From NCBI RefSeq assembly GCF_009765775.1, contig NZ_LMUU01000057.1, positions 1-64,000 on the forward strand: DNA of 64,000 nt. The letters are read 5' to 3'. The stretch's first letter is position 1. Each line of letters opens with the position of its first letter. The stretch comes from Beijerinckia sp. L45 (GTDB lineage: Bacteria > Pseudomonadota > Alphaproteobacteria > Rhizobiales > Beijerinckiaceae). The notes beneath the pieces were generated by a model. It did no database searches, was not told the DNA's origin, and was given only the letters and a program-made list of their open reading frames with translations. The translations under genes were made by a program, and so were the position numbers. Shown in pieces: positions 42,600-52,459 of the stretch.

Positions 42600-45500
42600 T
42601 CATCGGAAATCGCGTGCCTTCACCTTCAGCGTATCGATGTGCAGGTCTGGAATGAAGATGTCCCGCGGCGCGATGACGGTCGTCTTCGGTTGTCGCGAGT
42701 CGGGCCCCGAACCGCCGCGGTGAAACTCGTCGCCTCGCCCGTGCGGCAAGGGGAACGACCGCTCACGGTGACCGACACCTGCGAGCTCCGTGGAAAGGTC
42801 AGCGAGATGATAGGCGACGAGATGAACCACCTCGCCTTCGCGCTGGACCCGCCCACGTACGGCGATCATGCTTGCCGACAGGACGATGCGGCGATGCTTC
42901 TCGAACATCTTCGCCCAGACGACCAGGTTGGCGATGCCACTTTCGTCCTCCAGCGTGATGAACATCACACCCTTCGCCGACCCCGGCCGCTGCCTGACCA
43001 GGACGAGGCCGGCGGCCTCAAGCCATCGGCCGTCGCGCGCTTCCATGGCCTCTGTGCAGGTGACGATCCGGCGCCGCCGCAGATCTTGCCGTAGGAACGA
43101 CACCGGATGCGCGCGCAGGCTCAGACCAACATGTCCGTAGTCCTCGACGACCTCGCCGCCTGCCGTCATCGGGCGTAGCGCGACCGCTGGTTCGTCAAGC
43201 TCAGCGACAGGACCAGCCTCTCGAACCGCCGCCGCGGCGAACAAGGGTAACGGCTCGTCTCGAAGCCCCTTGATCGCCCAGAGGGCTTCGCGCCGCGCCA
43301 GCCTCAGACCGGGCTGGAAGGCGTCGGCTTCGGCGAGTTGAACGAGCGCGCTGATCGGAACGGCGGCGCGACGCCATAGGTCGTCGACGGACGCGAAGGC
43401 TTGATCGGCGCGCGCCGCGACGAGTGCGGCGGCGTTGCCGTTGGCGAGCCCCTTGACCATGCGCATGCCGAGCCGCACGGCAAAGCGTCCATCGTCATCG
43501 ACCTTCTCCATCGTGCAGTCCCAACGCGAAGCGTTGACGCAGACCGGACGCACCATGACGCCGTGCTGCTGGGCGTCCCGGACGATTTGCGCCGGCGCGT
43601 AGAACCCCATCGGCTGCGCGTTGAGGAGCGCCGCGCAGAACACGTCGGGGTGCCAGCACTTCAGCCACGAGCTCGCGTATGCGATCAGGGCGAACGACGC
43701 TGCGTGGCTCTCCGGAAAGCCGTAGGATCCGAACCCTTCGAGCTGCCGGAAGGTCGCCTCCGCATAATCGGCGTCGTAGCCGTTGGCGACCATGCCGTCG
43801 ACGAGCTTCGCCTTGAAGGCGCTGACGCCGCCGGTGAACTTGAAGGTCGCCATGCTCTTCCTGAGCTGGTCCGCCTCGCCCGGCGTGAAGCCGGCGCAGA
43901 CGATGGCGACGCGCATCGCCTGCTCCTGGAACAGCGGCACGCCGAGCGTCTTGCCGAGCACCTGCTCCAGCTCCGGTGTCGGATAGTAGACGGGCTCGAG
44001 ACCTTCGCGGCGACGCAGGTAGGGATGCACCATGTCGCCCTGGATCGGTCCGGGTCTTACGATCGCGACCTGCACGACGAGGTCGTAGAACGTCCGGGGC
44101 TTCAGGCGCGGCAGCATCGACATCTGGGCGCGGGACTCGATCTGGAAGGTGCCGAGCGTGTCGGCCTTGCGGATCATCGCGTAGGTGCGTGGATCCTCGG
44201 CCGGGATCGTCGCGAGATCGAGCTCGATGCCCTTGTGGTCGGCGAGGAGATCGAAGCCGCGCTTCATGCACGACAGCATGCCGAGCGCCAAGCAATCGAC
44301 CTTCATGAAGCGCAAAATGTCGATGTCGTCCTTGTCCCACTCGATCACCTGGCGATCGACCATCGCAGCGGGTTCGATCGGCACCAGCTCGTCGAGGCGA
44401 TCGCGAGTAAGGACGAAGCCGCCGGGATGCTGCGACAGGTGGCGAGGCGCGCCCATCAGCTCGCGGGCGAGATCGAGGGCGAGACGAAGCCGGCGATCGC
44501 CGAGGTTGAGGTTCAAGGCCTCGACGTGCTTCTGCTCGACCCCCTCCTCCGACCAGCCCCAGATCTGCGACGACAGCATCTTGATCAGGTCTTCGGTCAG
44601 GCCAAGCGCCTTGCCGACATCGCGTAGGGCACCCTTGGAGCGGTAACGGATGACGGTGGAGCAGAGCGCGGCGTGGTCGCGGCCGTAGGTCTCGAAGACC
44701 CACTGCATGACGATCTCGCGTCGCTCGTGCTCGAAGTCGACGTCGATGTCGGGCGGCTCGCGCCGCTCCTCGCTAACGAAGCGTTCAAACAGCAGGTCGT
44801 TGCGTTCAGGGTCGATGCTGGTGACGCCGAGCACGTAGCAGACGGCGGAGTTCGCCGCCGATCCCCGGCCCTGGCAGAGGATGCCCTTCGATCGCGCGAA
44901 GCGGACGATGGCGTTCACGGTGAGGAAGTACGGGGCGTAATCGAGCTTCTCGATCAACTGGAGTTCGTGTTCGAGCGCGCCGCGCACCTTGTCGGGCACA
45001 CCTTCGGGATATCGCATCGATGCGCCTTCCCAGGTCAGGCTCGCAAGCGCCTGAAGCGGGGTCAAGCCTGGGATCGTGTCCTCCTCCGGGTACTGGTAGG
45101 CGAGCTCGTCGAGCGAGAAGCGGCAGCGCCGCGCGATCTCGATTGTCCGCTCCACGGCTTCGGGATAGCGCGCGAACAGGCGGTGCATCTCCTCGGGCGG
45201 CTTGAGGTAGCGGTCGGCATGCCGCTCGCGCCGGAACCCGGCGCCGTCGATGGTGACGTTGTGCCGGATGCAGGTCACGACGTCCTGAAGGATGCGTCGC
45301 GCGGGCACGTGGAAGAGCACGTCGTTGGTCACGACCGTCGGCACGCGGGCCTGCATCGCCAGGTGCGAGAGCTCGGAGTCGAAGCTGGTCGTTCGGGCGG
45401 CGGCGCAGCGTGAGGGCGAGATAGGCGCGATCACCGAAGGTCTCGCGGAGGCGGCGTAGGCGGAAGCCGCAGGTCTCGTCGGCGTCGTCCGGACAAGGAT

Positions 45501-45869
45501 CGCGACAAGGCCGTCGGCGTAGGCGACGATGTCGGACCAGTCGAGCCGGCACTTGGCCTTTCCGCCGCGCTTCTTGCCGAGCGACAGCAGACGGCAGAGG
45601 CGGGCGTAGGCCGGCCTGTCCATCGGATAGACCAGAATGGACGTGCCATCGTCGAGGTCGAGGCGGCAGCCGACGATCAGCGCGACGCTGGTCTCCTTGG
45701 CCGCCTGGTGGGCGCGCACGATGCCGGCGACGCTGTTGCGGTCGACCACCGCCAGCGCCTGGATTTCGAGCACCGCTGCAGCGGCGAACAGCTCCTCGCA
45801 GGAGCTTGCGCCGCGCAGGAACGAGAAGTGCGACGTGACCTGAAGCTCGGCGTAACGCGCGGCGCTCAT
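42600..45869 (-). CDS. dnaE2: error-prone DNA polymerase DnaE2 (ImuC)
   Basis: 1089 residues, full length for the family; the polymerase of the SOS mutasome. PHP domain at the N-terminus ([16 protein letters not shown]), polymerase core with [29 protein letters not shown], and an OB domain near the end. Odd point: between about 45492 and 45375 (roughly 39 residues of the PHP domain) the protein is out of frame and reads [18 protein letters not shown]. The expected sequence ([31 protein letters not shown]) lies in another frame, so a one-base loss and a one-base gain compensate. Translation is coupled to imuB (ATGA overlap). Confidence 0.93.
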   Translation of the reverse strand: MSAARYAELQVTSHFSFLRGASSCEELFAAAAVLEIQALAVVDRNSVAGIVRAHQAAKETSVALIVGCRLDLDDGTSILVYPMDRPAYARLCRLLSLGKKRGGKAKCRLDWSDIVAYADGLVAILVRTTPTRPAASAYAASARPSVIAPISPSRCAAARTTSFDSELSHLAMQARVPTVVTNDVLFHVPARRILQDVVTCIRHNVTIDGAGFRRERHADRYLKPPEEMHRLFARYPEAVERTIEIARRCRFSLDELAYQYPEEDTIPGLTPLQALASLTWEGASMRYPEGVPDKVRGALEHELQLIEKLDYAPYFLTVNAIVRFARSKGILCQGRGSAANSAVCYVLGVTSIDPERNDLLFERFVSEERREPPDIDVDFEHERREIVMQWVFETYGRDHAALCSTVIRYRSKGALRDVGKALGLTEDLIKMLSSQIWGWSEEGVEQKHVEALNLNLGDRRLRLALDLARELMGAPRHLSQHPGGFVLTRDRLDELVPIEPAAMVDRQVIEWDKDDIDILRFMKVDCLALGMLSCMKRGFDLLADHKGIELDLATIPAEDPRTYAMIRKADTLGTFQIESRAQMSMLPRLKPRTFYDLVVQVAIVRPGPIQGDMVHPYLRRREGLEPVYYPTPELEQVLGKTLGVPLFQEQAMRVAIVCAGFTPGEADQLRKSMATFKFTGGVSAFKAKLVDGMVANGYDADYAEATFRQLEGFGSYGFPESHAASFALIAYASSWLKCWHPDVFCAALLNAQPMGFYAPAQIVRDAQQHGVMVRPVCVNASRWDCTMEKVDDDGRFAVRLGMRMVKGLANGNAAALVAARADQAFASVDDLWRRAAVPISALVQLAEADAFQPGLRLARREALWAIKGLRDEPLPLFAAAAVREAGPVAELDEPAVALRPMTAGGEVVEDYGHVGLSLRAHPVSFLRQDLRRRRIVTCTEAMEARDGRWLEAAGLVLVRQRPGSAKGVMFITLEDESGIANLVVWAKMFEKHRRIVLSASMIAVRGRVQREGEVVHLVAYHLADLSTELAGVGHRERSFPLPHGRGDEFHRGGSGPDSRQPKTTVIAPRDIFIPDLHIDTLKVKARDFR

Positions 45870-47389
45870 CCGAAGATGCCGTGAAGATACCAGCGATGGG
45901 ACCCGGTCGCCGGATCTTCGCCGTCGCCAGCGCGAAAGACCCAGAAGCGTTCGCCGGCATCGTCCTCGATGCGGAAGTAATCCCGCACCGCTTCCAACTC
46001 CGCATCACGCTTCCACCACTCGCCGAAGACGCGCTCGGGATCATCGGCGCGTCGCACCCGGCGTCGGATGCCGCGCCAGGTGAAGGTCACCGGTGGTTGG
46101 TCGGGCAACAAGGCGACGGTCTCGATCGGCTCTGGCGATCCTAATAGCCTGATGGGTCGCGGCCAGTGGTTCGGCCATGCCGCGCCGTCGTCGGCCGACA
46201 TGGGGCCGACCCGGCGGACGGACCGTTCGGGAACATCGCTGGCGAACGGCGCCAGGCGATAAAGCCTATGCTCGCCGACGCGGTTGGCGAGAATGTCGAT
46301 GAGCCCGGAGACGTCAGCCTCAGGCTCCTCGACCAGAGACGAGACCACCTGCTTCTCGGACAGCGGCTCCGCGAGCGTCGCCGTCAGCGTCATGATCTCG
46401 ATGCCGAAGCCCGGACTGACTGTTTCGATCTTCTCGCAGAGGAGACGCGTTAGACGTTTCACGTCGCGCACCGGCAAAGCCGTGCCGACGCGGACCGCCT
46501 CGATGCGATTGTCGACGCGATGGAACATGAGGTCGAGGCGCTTGGCGCCGAGGCCCTTCGCCTCAAGCGCCTCGCACAGCGCGACGACGAGCTTGCCGAC
46601 GTAGCGCGCGATGGTTTCCGGCGCGCCGATGGGTTCCGGGAACGCGCGGTTGACCTCGATGAGATCTGGCGTACGGACCGGAACGATCGGTTCGGCGAGG
46701 CGGCCCATCGCCTGATCGAGGCGGCGTCCGAGTTCGGGACCGAAGCGTAGCGCCAGCGGCGCCCGAGGCTGAGCCGCAAGGTCGCCGATGCGCTCGAAGC
46801 CAAGGACCCGTAGCGCCTTGACCATCGGCGCTGACAATCGAAGGGCGCCGATCGGGAGATCGAAGATCACCTCGCCGCCATGCGCGCTCGGAACGATGGT
46901 GGTGCCGCTCGCGCGATGGCGCACGGTGGCGTGCGCGACGCCCCAGCAATCCGCCACCGCGGCGCGCGCCGCGATGCCGACGTCCGCGAACCGCTGGACC
47001 ATGCCGGCCAGCATCGCCTCCTCGCCGCCATGGAGATGGTCCGCGCCGCTCGTGTCGATGACCAGCCCATCCGGTGGATCGGCGGCGGCGATCGGTGCGT
47101 AGCGTTGGAGGGCCCAAAGGGCGAGGCGCTCAAGCGCATCGGCATCGGCGAGAGGCTCGGCGTCCATCACGACGAGGTCGGCGACGAGCGCCTGCGCCTT
47201 CGTGGCCGGCATGCCGACGCGCAGTCCCGAGCGGCGTGCGGCGACGTCGACTGCGGTCACCACGCGTCGGCGGCCATCATGCCCAACGAGCACGAGGGGG
47301 ACGTCACGAGGCGGCGCGGCGGATGCCAGCGTCCTTCTGACCCGATCGGTCGGCCAGGTCGGCAGGAAGAGAGAGACGACCCTGGGCAT
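45866..47389 (-). CDS. imuB: ImuB, Y-family polymerase-like mutasome hub
   Basis: 507 residues. Inactive Y-family fold that links DnaE2, ImuA and the beta clamp. It starts [16 protein letters not shown] and has [16 protein letters not shown] and [16 protein letters not shown]. The catalytic acidic residues of true Y-polymerases are not all kept, as expected. It overlaps imuA by 86 bases if ATG 47389 is used, and dnaE2 by 4 bases. Confidence 0.92.
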   Translation of the reverse strand: MPRVVSLFLPTWPTDRVRRTLASAAPPRDVPLVLVGHDGRRRVVTAVDVAARRSGLRVGMPATKAQALVADLVVMDAEPLADADALERLALWALQRYAPIAAADPPDGLVIDTSGADHLHGGEEAMLAGMVQRFADVGIAARAAVADCWGVAHATVRHRASGTTIVPSAHGGEVIFDLPIGALRLSAPMVKALRVLGFERIGDLAAQPRAPLALRFGPELGRRLDQAMGRLAEPIVPVRTPDLIEVNRAFPEPIGAPETIARYVGKLVVALCEALEAKGLGAKRLDLMFHRVDNRIEAVRVGTALPVRDVKRLTRLLCEKIETVSPGFGIEIMTLTATLAEPLSEKQVVSSLVEEPEADVSGLIDILANRVGEHRLYRLAPFASDVPERSVRRVGPMSADDGAAWPNHWPRPIRLLGSPEPIETVALLPDQPPVTFTWRGIRRRVRRADDPERVFGEWWKRDAELEAVRDYFRIEDDAGERFWVFRAGDGEDPATGSHRWYLHGIFG

Positions 47390-48068
47390 CGCACGCGTCC
47401 ACCTCGAAGTCGGCACTCTCGCCGGCGCGGCATCGGATCAGTTCGAGAAGCCACCGTGCCTGGCCGACGCCGGGTATCGGCAGCGGCGTGGACGGCAGGA
47501 CGGAGACCCGCCAACGGGTGACGGAAGCGGTCGGCTGGCCGAAGTCGGCGGCTTCGGTCTGCCGTCGCCACCGCCTGATCGCGATGCCGACCGATCCGCT
47601 GCCTTCGGCTGCGAGCTGGAGGCGGCGCGAGGCCGTCATCGAGAGCCGGGCGACCTCGGCAACGACGGCGCCGAGGCTGCCGTGGCGGAGGCCCTCCTCG
47701 AAGCAGGCCAGGACCGTCTTCTCGTCGCCGGCCTCGACGAAGATTACCCGGCCGGGCTGCAATCCGACCTGGGCGAGCGCGGGACCGAAGAGGTCGGGCC
47801 GGGTGACGCACCAAAGGACCTTGCCCCTGCTCCGCGCCGCGATGCCGGCGGCGAAGAGCGCTGCCGCCGCGCCGTCGATGGCGCCGTTCCCGCCGCACGC
47901 GACCTCGTGGAGCGCGCCGAGCGCGAGGCCGCCGCCCGGAAGCGTACGGTCGATCGCCTCGACGCCGAACGACAGCACCGCGCGGTCCCGTCCCCGTCCG
48001 CCGTCGAGCCGCTCGATGCGCGCACGGAGATCGGCGATGACTGGCCTAACGGATGTGATGTCGTGCAT
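47304..48068 (-). CDS. imuA: ImuA, SOS mutasome accessory protein
   Basis: 254 residues, RecA/SulA-like fold. Conserved FGVEAIDRTLPGGGLALGAL and HEVACGG near the start; RRWRRQTEA and TRWRVSVLPS near the end. It is needed for damage-induced mutagenesis with ImuB and DnaE2. First gene of the imuA-imuB-dnaE2 operon, 46 bases downstream of a perfect LexA box. Confidence 0.93.
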   Translation of the reverse strand: MHDITSVRPVIADLRARIERLDGGRGRDRAVLSFGVEAIDRTLPGGGLALGALHEVACGGNGAIDGAAAALFAAGIAARSRGKVLWCVTRPDLFGPALAQVGLQPGRVIFVEAGDEKTVLACFEEGLRHGSLGAVVAEVARLSMTASRRLQLAAEGSGSVGIAIRRWRRQTEAADFGQPTASVTRWRVSVLPSTPLPIPGVGQARWLLELIRCRAGESADFEVDACDAQGRLSLPADLADRSGQKDAGIRRAAS

Positions 48069-48114
48069 GGAGATCTACCCGGACGCATGGTTCCCTGTCG
48101 CAAGCTGACTGAAT

Positions 48115-48129
48115 GTTCCTTATTTGTTC
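48115..48129. promoter_or_regulatory. LexA (SOS) box of the alphaproteobacterial type
   Basis: GTTC-CTTATTT-GTTC, an exact match to the alphaproteobacterial consensus GTTC-N7-GTTC, upstream of imuA on the minus strand. Confidence 0.9.
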
Positions 48130-48229
48130 TTAATGGGAGCCATGAGTCAATGTGTCGCCGAACGGCATGGTGATCTTGAAGCGGCGCCGGAGCCCCCCAC
48201 GTGTTCCGGGGGCAAGCAGGGACATTCCA

Positions 48230-48370
48230 ATGCGTACGTTATTGGCAGCGATCCTCGTGAGTGCGTTCGTCGGCAACGCGGGCGCCCAGGAGGTGCCGGT
48301 TGGCACCCATGAGGCGACGGCATCCCACCGAAGCGCCGCGACCACGGTGCCGCCGGAGAAGAGGCTCTAG
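48230..48370 (+). CDS. small exported protein
   Basis: 46 residues. Signal peptide MRTLLAAILVSAFVGNAGAQ with a clear AxA-type cleavage site, then a short tail rich in Ala, Thr and His. No family. A weak AGGGA precedes the ATG. Confidence 0.45.
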   Translation: MRTLLAAILVSAFVGNAGAQEVPVGTHEATASHRSAATTVPPEKRL

Positions 48371-48600
48371 TTCGAGAAGGCCATCGACGATATCCTGTCA
48401 GGGCCGGGCGAGGTTCTCAAGCCTGCCGAGGCCCACCCCAACGCCGACCATAGATGAGGCTACGGGGCCGCCACCCCGGCGATCATACCTCTTGACCCCG
48501 AGCGCCGGACCTTCCGCGGTCGTCCCGGCGGATCCTATCGGCATCAACGAGCCGACGCGGAGGTCGTGGAGACGTGCGACCGGCCGCGCTAGAAAGCCAG

Positions 48601-49413
48601 ATGACGTCATTCACCAGCTTATCCGACTTCATCGATCGGCATCGGCGCCTGTTCGTCCTGACCGGCGCCGGCTGCAGCACGGAATCTGGCATCCCCGACT
48701 ACCGCGACGCCGAGGGCAACTGGAAACGCGCCCAGCCGATGACCTACCAGGCGTTCATGCGCAACCACGACGCGCGCCAGCGCTACTGGGCGCGCAGCGC
48801 GATCGGATGGCGTCACTTCAGCCATGTCCAACCGAACGACGCCCATCGCGCGCTCGCCCGTCTGGAGGCGGCGGGTAGGAGCGAGCTCGTGCTGACCCAG
48901 AACGTCGACCGGCTCCACCAGGCCGCAGGCAGCACCCAGGTTATCGATCTGCATGGCCGGCTCGACCAGGTCCGCTGCATGGGGTGTGATCGGTGCTCGC
49001 CACGCCGAGAATTCCAGGATGAGCTCGACCGGCTCAATCCGTCCTGGGTTGGCCTCGAGGCATCCGACGCGCCGGACGGCGACGCCGACCTGGAAGGTCC
49101 CGAAGTCCTGTCCTTCATCGTACCGGCCTGTCGCCATTGCGGCGGCGTGCTCAAGCCGGATGTCGTCTTCTTCGGCGAGAGCGTGCCGCGCGACCGGTTA
49201 GAGGCCGCGAAGGCGCACCTCGCCCAAGCGGACGCCATGCTGATCGTGGGATCATCGCTCATGGTCCATTCCGGCTACCGGTTCGCGCAGGCCGCCGCGA
49301 GCGCGGGCAAGCCCATCGCGGCGGTCAACCTCGGTCTCACCCGCGCCGACGCGTTCCTCTCCCTCAAGGTCGAGGAGCCCTGCGGTGTGGCGTTGGCCTT
49401 CCTTTCGGATTGA
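48601..49413 (+). CDS. sirtuin, NAD-dependent protein deacylase
   Basis: 270 residues. NAD-binding GAGCSTESGIPDYR (22-35), TQNVDRLH (about 99-106), catalytic His in DLHGRL, zinc cysteines C-x2-C (CMGC) and C-x2-C (CRHC), and VVFFGESVP, all class IV/III-type Sir2 features. It removes acyl groups from lysines using NAD+. No acetyltransferase or defence partner adjoins it, so a metabolic role is the default reading. ATG 48601 gives the conserved N-terminus. Confidence 0.9.
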   Translation: MTSFTSLSDFIDRHRRLFVLTGAGCSTESGIPDYRDAEGNWKRAQPMTYQAFMRNHDARQRYWARSAIGWRHFSHVQPNDAHRALARLEAAGRSELVLTQNVDRLHQAAGSTQVIDLHGRLDQVRCMGCDRCSPRREFQDELDRLNPSWVGLEASDAPDGDADLEGPEVLSFIVPACRHCGGVLKPDVVFFGESVPRDRLEAAKAHLAQADAMLIVGSSLMVHSGYRFAQAAASAGKPIAAVNLGLTRADAFLSLKVEEPCGVALAFLSD

Positions 49414-49502
49414 TCTGGAAGAGGATGCCGCCCTGCTTTCAACTTTGAGCGGTGCCCAACATTAACGCGGAAACCAAATGGGCGAGGTCGTGAAGCCGAT
49501 CC

Positions 49503-49970
49503 TTAATCCTTCTCGCCTGAGCGCATCTTCTCGCGGAGCTGCTTTCGCGCCTCCTCGCTCTTCTCCAGATCCAGGCCCATCGCGCGCAACACCTCGTCCC
49601 GCTTCGAGAACTGGACGTCGCGGTACGCGACGACCTCGATGTGGTTGCCCCAAGGATCGAGGAAGTTGAAGTCGCCGGCCGCGACCTTAGCGCCAGCCGC
49701 CTTAGCCAGATCCATCACCCGGCTGCGATCATCGACGACAAGGCCGAAGTGCCTACCGGTGTCCGGAGGCTGGGTACGGCCGCCGCTCAGCGCCAAGAAC
49801 TGGTCGCCCATGTCGATGAACGCCATCGTCAGGCGCCCCTGATCGTCCTTCAGGCTTCCCCGCAACTCGAACTCGAAAACGCTTTCGTAGAAGCGAAGCG
49901 CCTCTTCGACGTCTTCGACTTCAAGAGCTATGTGGTTCAGGCCGACAAGGCTTGGCCTGGATACGCTCAT
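49503..49970 (-). CDS. VOC-superfamily (glyoxalase-like) protein
   Basis: 155 residues. Paired beta-alpha-beta units: LNHIALEVEDVEEALRFYES (with first metal His) and RHFGLVVDDRSRVMDLAKAA, closing with LDPWGNHIEVVAY (metal Glu). A C-terminal helix rich in charge follows. Substrate unknown. ATG at 49970 starts the conserved fold. Confidence 0.8.
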   Translation of the reverse strand: MSVSRPSLVGLNHIALEVEDVEEALRFYESVFEFELRGSLKDDQGRLTMAFIDMGDQFLALSGGRTQPPDTGRHFGLVVDDRSRVMDLAKAAGAKVAAGDFNFLDPWGNHIEVVAYRDVQFSKRDEVLRAMGLDLEKSEEARKQLREKMRSGEKD

Positions 49971-50104
49971 GGCATCGTCTCCGTCATCGCTTCCGCATGG
50001 ATCGACCGGGCGACCAACGCCTTCGAGGCGGTCATGAGCGCCGTCGCGTAGGCGGGATCGGTCGATCGGGCGCTCGGTAGGATGGCCTGCGCCCTGTTGC
50101 CGGC

Positions 50105-52144
50105 TCAATCGCCGATCAGATCTTTGATCCGACCGGCGAGCGCTTCCATTGCGAATGGCTTGGTCAGGACGTGCATGCCGGGATCGAGATGGCCGTGGCT
50201 GAGCACGGCGTTCTCGGCATAGCCGGTGATGAACAGCACTTTGAGATCGGGCCGCGACGCCCTCGCCGCGTCCGCTACCTGCCGACCGTTCAACCCTCCA
50301 GGCAACCCGACGTCGGTCACCAGCAGATCGATGCGCACATCCGAGTGCAGGACCTTGAGCCCCGAGGCGCCATCGTGCGCCTCGAGCGCGGTGTAACCCA
50401 GGTCCTCGAGGATCTCTGTCACCAATCCCCGGACCGTCGGCTCGTCGTCCACCACCAAGACCGTCTGACCGACCTCCGCGCGCGGTATCTCCACAACCTC
50501 GGAAGCCGACCCCTGGCCTTCCTCCACGCCAAGGTGGCGGGGAAGGTAGATACACACCATGGCGCCATGGCCGACCTCGGAGTAGATCCGCACCTGCCCG
50601 CCCGACTGCTGGGCGAACCCGTAGATCATCGACAGGCCGAGGCCGGTGCCCACGCCGATGGGCTTGGTGGTGAAGAACGGGTCGAACGCCTTGGCGATGG
50701 TCTCAGGCGCCATCCCGGTGCCCGTGTCCGACACGCAAAGCGACACGTACTGGCCTGGCGGCAGCGAGCGGTCGCGCGCGCCGCGGTCGTCGAGCCAGCG
50801 GTTGCCGGTCTCGATGGTGATCTTGCCGCCGTTCGGCATGGCGTCGCGGGCGTTGATGCAGAGGTTCAGAAGCGCGTTCTCGAGCTGGCCCGGGTCCGCG
50901 AACGTTGTCCACAGCCCGGCGGCCCCGACCATCGGCTCGACCGCGATCTCGGGCCCCACGGTCCGCCGGATCAGCTCCTCCATCCCCGCCACGAGCCGGT
51001 TGAGGTTGACCGGCTTGGGCTCAAGGGTCTGGCGCCGCGAGAACGCGAGGAGCCGGTGTGTCAGGGTGGCGGCCCGCTTCGCCGCCCCCTGGGCCGCGTC
51101 GACGTAGCGCCCGACGTCCTTGCTACGGCCCTGAGCGAGGCGCACCTGCAGCAGTTCCAGGTTGCCCATCATGCCGGTCAGAAGGTTGTTGAAGTCGTGG
51201 GCCAAACCGCCCGTGAGTTGGCCCACGGCCTCCATCTTCTGGCTCTGCCTTAGCATCTCCTCCCGCCGCAACTCCTCGGTGATGTCGCGGCCCACCGTGT
51301 AGAAGATGCCGCTCTCAGGGTCCGCGTCGGGGATGGCGGACCAGGCGAAGGAGACGGGCGTGCCGTCGGCCTTGAGAAGGCGAACCCGGAACTGGTGGAC
51401 CGGCTCGCCCCTCAGGAGGACCGCGACGACGTCGCTGGTCTCGCCGAGGTCGTCGGGGTGGATGATCTCCGAGAACGGGCGTGCGATGAGGTCCGCATGG
51501 GGGCGCCCGAGCACGGACGACCAGGCGGGATTGATCGTCTTCAGGTAACCGTCGAAGGTCGCGACGCCGAAGAGGTCCCTCGTCATCTCGAAGAGGCGGT
51601 TACGGGCCGCCAACGACTGTCGGTCGGCCAGGACCCTGTCGGTGGTCTCCGTGCACGCGCAGAACAAGCCGGCGACCTGGCCGGCCTCGTCGCGGATCGG
51701 CGTATAGCTGAACGCGAAATGCGCCTCCCGCGCCCGGCCCGCGCGATCGAGCTCGAGCGATATGTCGGCCATGTGGATCGGCTCGCCCCCCGCGACCCTA
51801 TCGAAGAGGGGCGTGAGCTCCGCTTCGACCTCGGGCCAGACCTCGAAGAACGGGCGGCCGAGGGCGCCCGGATGGCGATCCGCCAGCATCGGGGCGTAGC
51901 CGTCGTTGTAGAGGAGCACATGCTCCGCGCCCCAAGCGACGAACATCGGCTGGTCCGCCGCCAGCAAGATTCCGACGAGCGTCTTCAAGGGCTGCGGCCA
52001 GTTTTCCGGTCTGCCGAGGTAAGAGCTGTCCCAGTCGTGGTCGCGCATGGCCGTGCCCATACGCCCACCGCCCGCCAACACGTTCGAATCGATCGACTTG
52101 TCCGAACCGGGGATCCGATCCGACGGAGGCGCATAGTTCTTCAC
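50105..52144 (-). CDS. hybrid sensor histidine kinase (PAS-PAS-HisKA-HATPase-REC)
   Basis: 679 residues. PAS-like domains at about 45-165 and 185-290, the latter with SWSSVLGRPHAD-like core (NPAWSSVLGRP); HisKA with phospho-His in LTGGLAHDFNNLLTG (about 315); HATPase with NALLNLCINARDAMP and GTGLGLSMIYGF; receiver with Asp in LLVTDVGLPGG (about 608) and a C-terminal KPFAMEAL. No transmembrane segment, so a cytoplasmic sensor, perhaps of light or redox state. It lacks a separate response regulator nearby. Confidence 0.92.
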   Translation of the reverse strand: MKNYAPPSDRIPGSDKSIDSNVLAGGGRMGTAMRDHDWDSSYLGRPENWPQPLKTLVGILLAADQPMFVAWGAEHVLLYNDGYAPMLADRHPGALGRPFFEVWPEVEAELTPLFDRVAGGEPIHMADISLELDRAGRAREAHFAFSYTPIRDEAGQVAGLFCACTETTDRVLADRQSLAARNRLFEMTRDLFGVATFDGYLKTINPAWSSVLGRPHADLIARPFSEIIHPDDLGETSDVVAVLLRGEPVHQFRVRLLKADGTPVSFAWSAIPDADPESGIFYTVGRDITEELRREEMLRQSQKMEAVGQLTGGLAHDFNNLLTGMMGNLELLQVRLAQGRSKDVGRYVDAAQGAAKRAATLTHRLLAFSRRQTLEPKPVNLNRLVAGMEELIRRTVGPEIAVEPMVGAAGLWTTFADPGQLENALLNLCINARDAMPNGGKITIETGNRWLDDRGARDRSLPPGQYVSLCVSDTGTGMAPETIAKAFDPFFTTKPIGVGTGLGLSMIYGFAQQSGGQVRIYSEVGHGAMVCIYLPRHLGVEEGQGSASEVVEIPRAEVGQTVLVVDDEPTVRGLVTEILEDLGYTALEAHDGASGLKVLHSDVRIDLLVTDVGLPGGLNGRQVADAARASRPDLKVLFITGYAENAVLSHGHLDPGMHVLTKPFAMEALAGRIKDLIGD

Positions 52145-52459
52145 GACTCGACCAACTCTAGCTTCGCCATGGGCGAAAGCATCTTCGACCGAGAAGGTTC
52201 AGAAGGTCGCGTCTTGTACCGCGCCGAGGCAAGGATCCTGCGCGCCTGTCCCCCGCCCCGAAAGCGCGACCCGCCCAGAACGACATCGTATCTCGTCGGC
52301 TATGTCTTCCCACCGTACGGTCGGCTAGCAACATTGCCGAGCAATTCGGGATCCTTCTGGCCATGCAGTTGGAACAGCTCAAGGCCGCCTGAACGGTCGC
52401 CGAGCAGCCATGAAACATCGACATATCACCTGCGTAGTTCCGATCAAACGAGCGGACCG
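52145..52459. other. gene-free stretch
   Basis: 315 bases between two minus-strand genes. I see no convincing gene, hairpin or repeat in it. It should contain the promoter of the histidine kinase gene, but no clear -35/-10 pair stands out. Confidence 0.5.

Noticed and set aside
43401-44627. Long + strand open frame of 408 codons
   Set aside because: Antisense to the dnaE2 core; a shadow of the third-position GC bias.
48601-49413. Sirtuin as part of a Sir2-based defence system
   Set aside because: It has a stand-alone deacylase layout with zinc cysteines and no Argonaute, HerA or other defence partner next to it.
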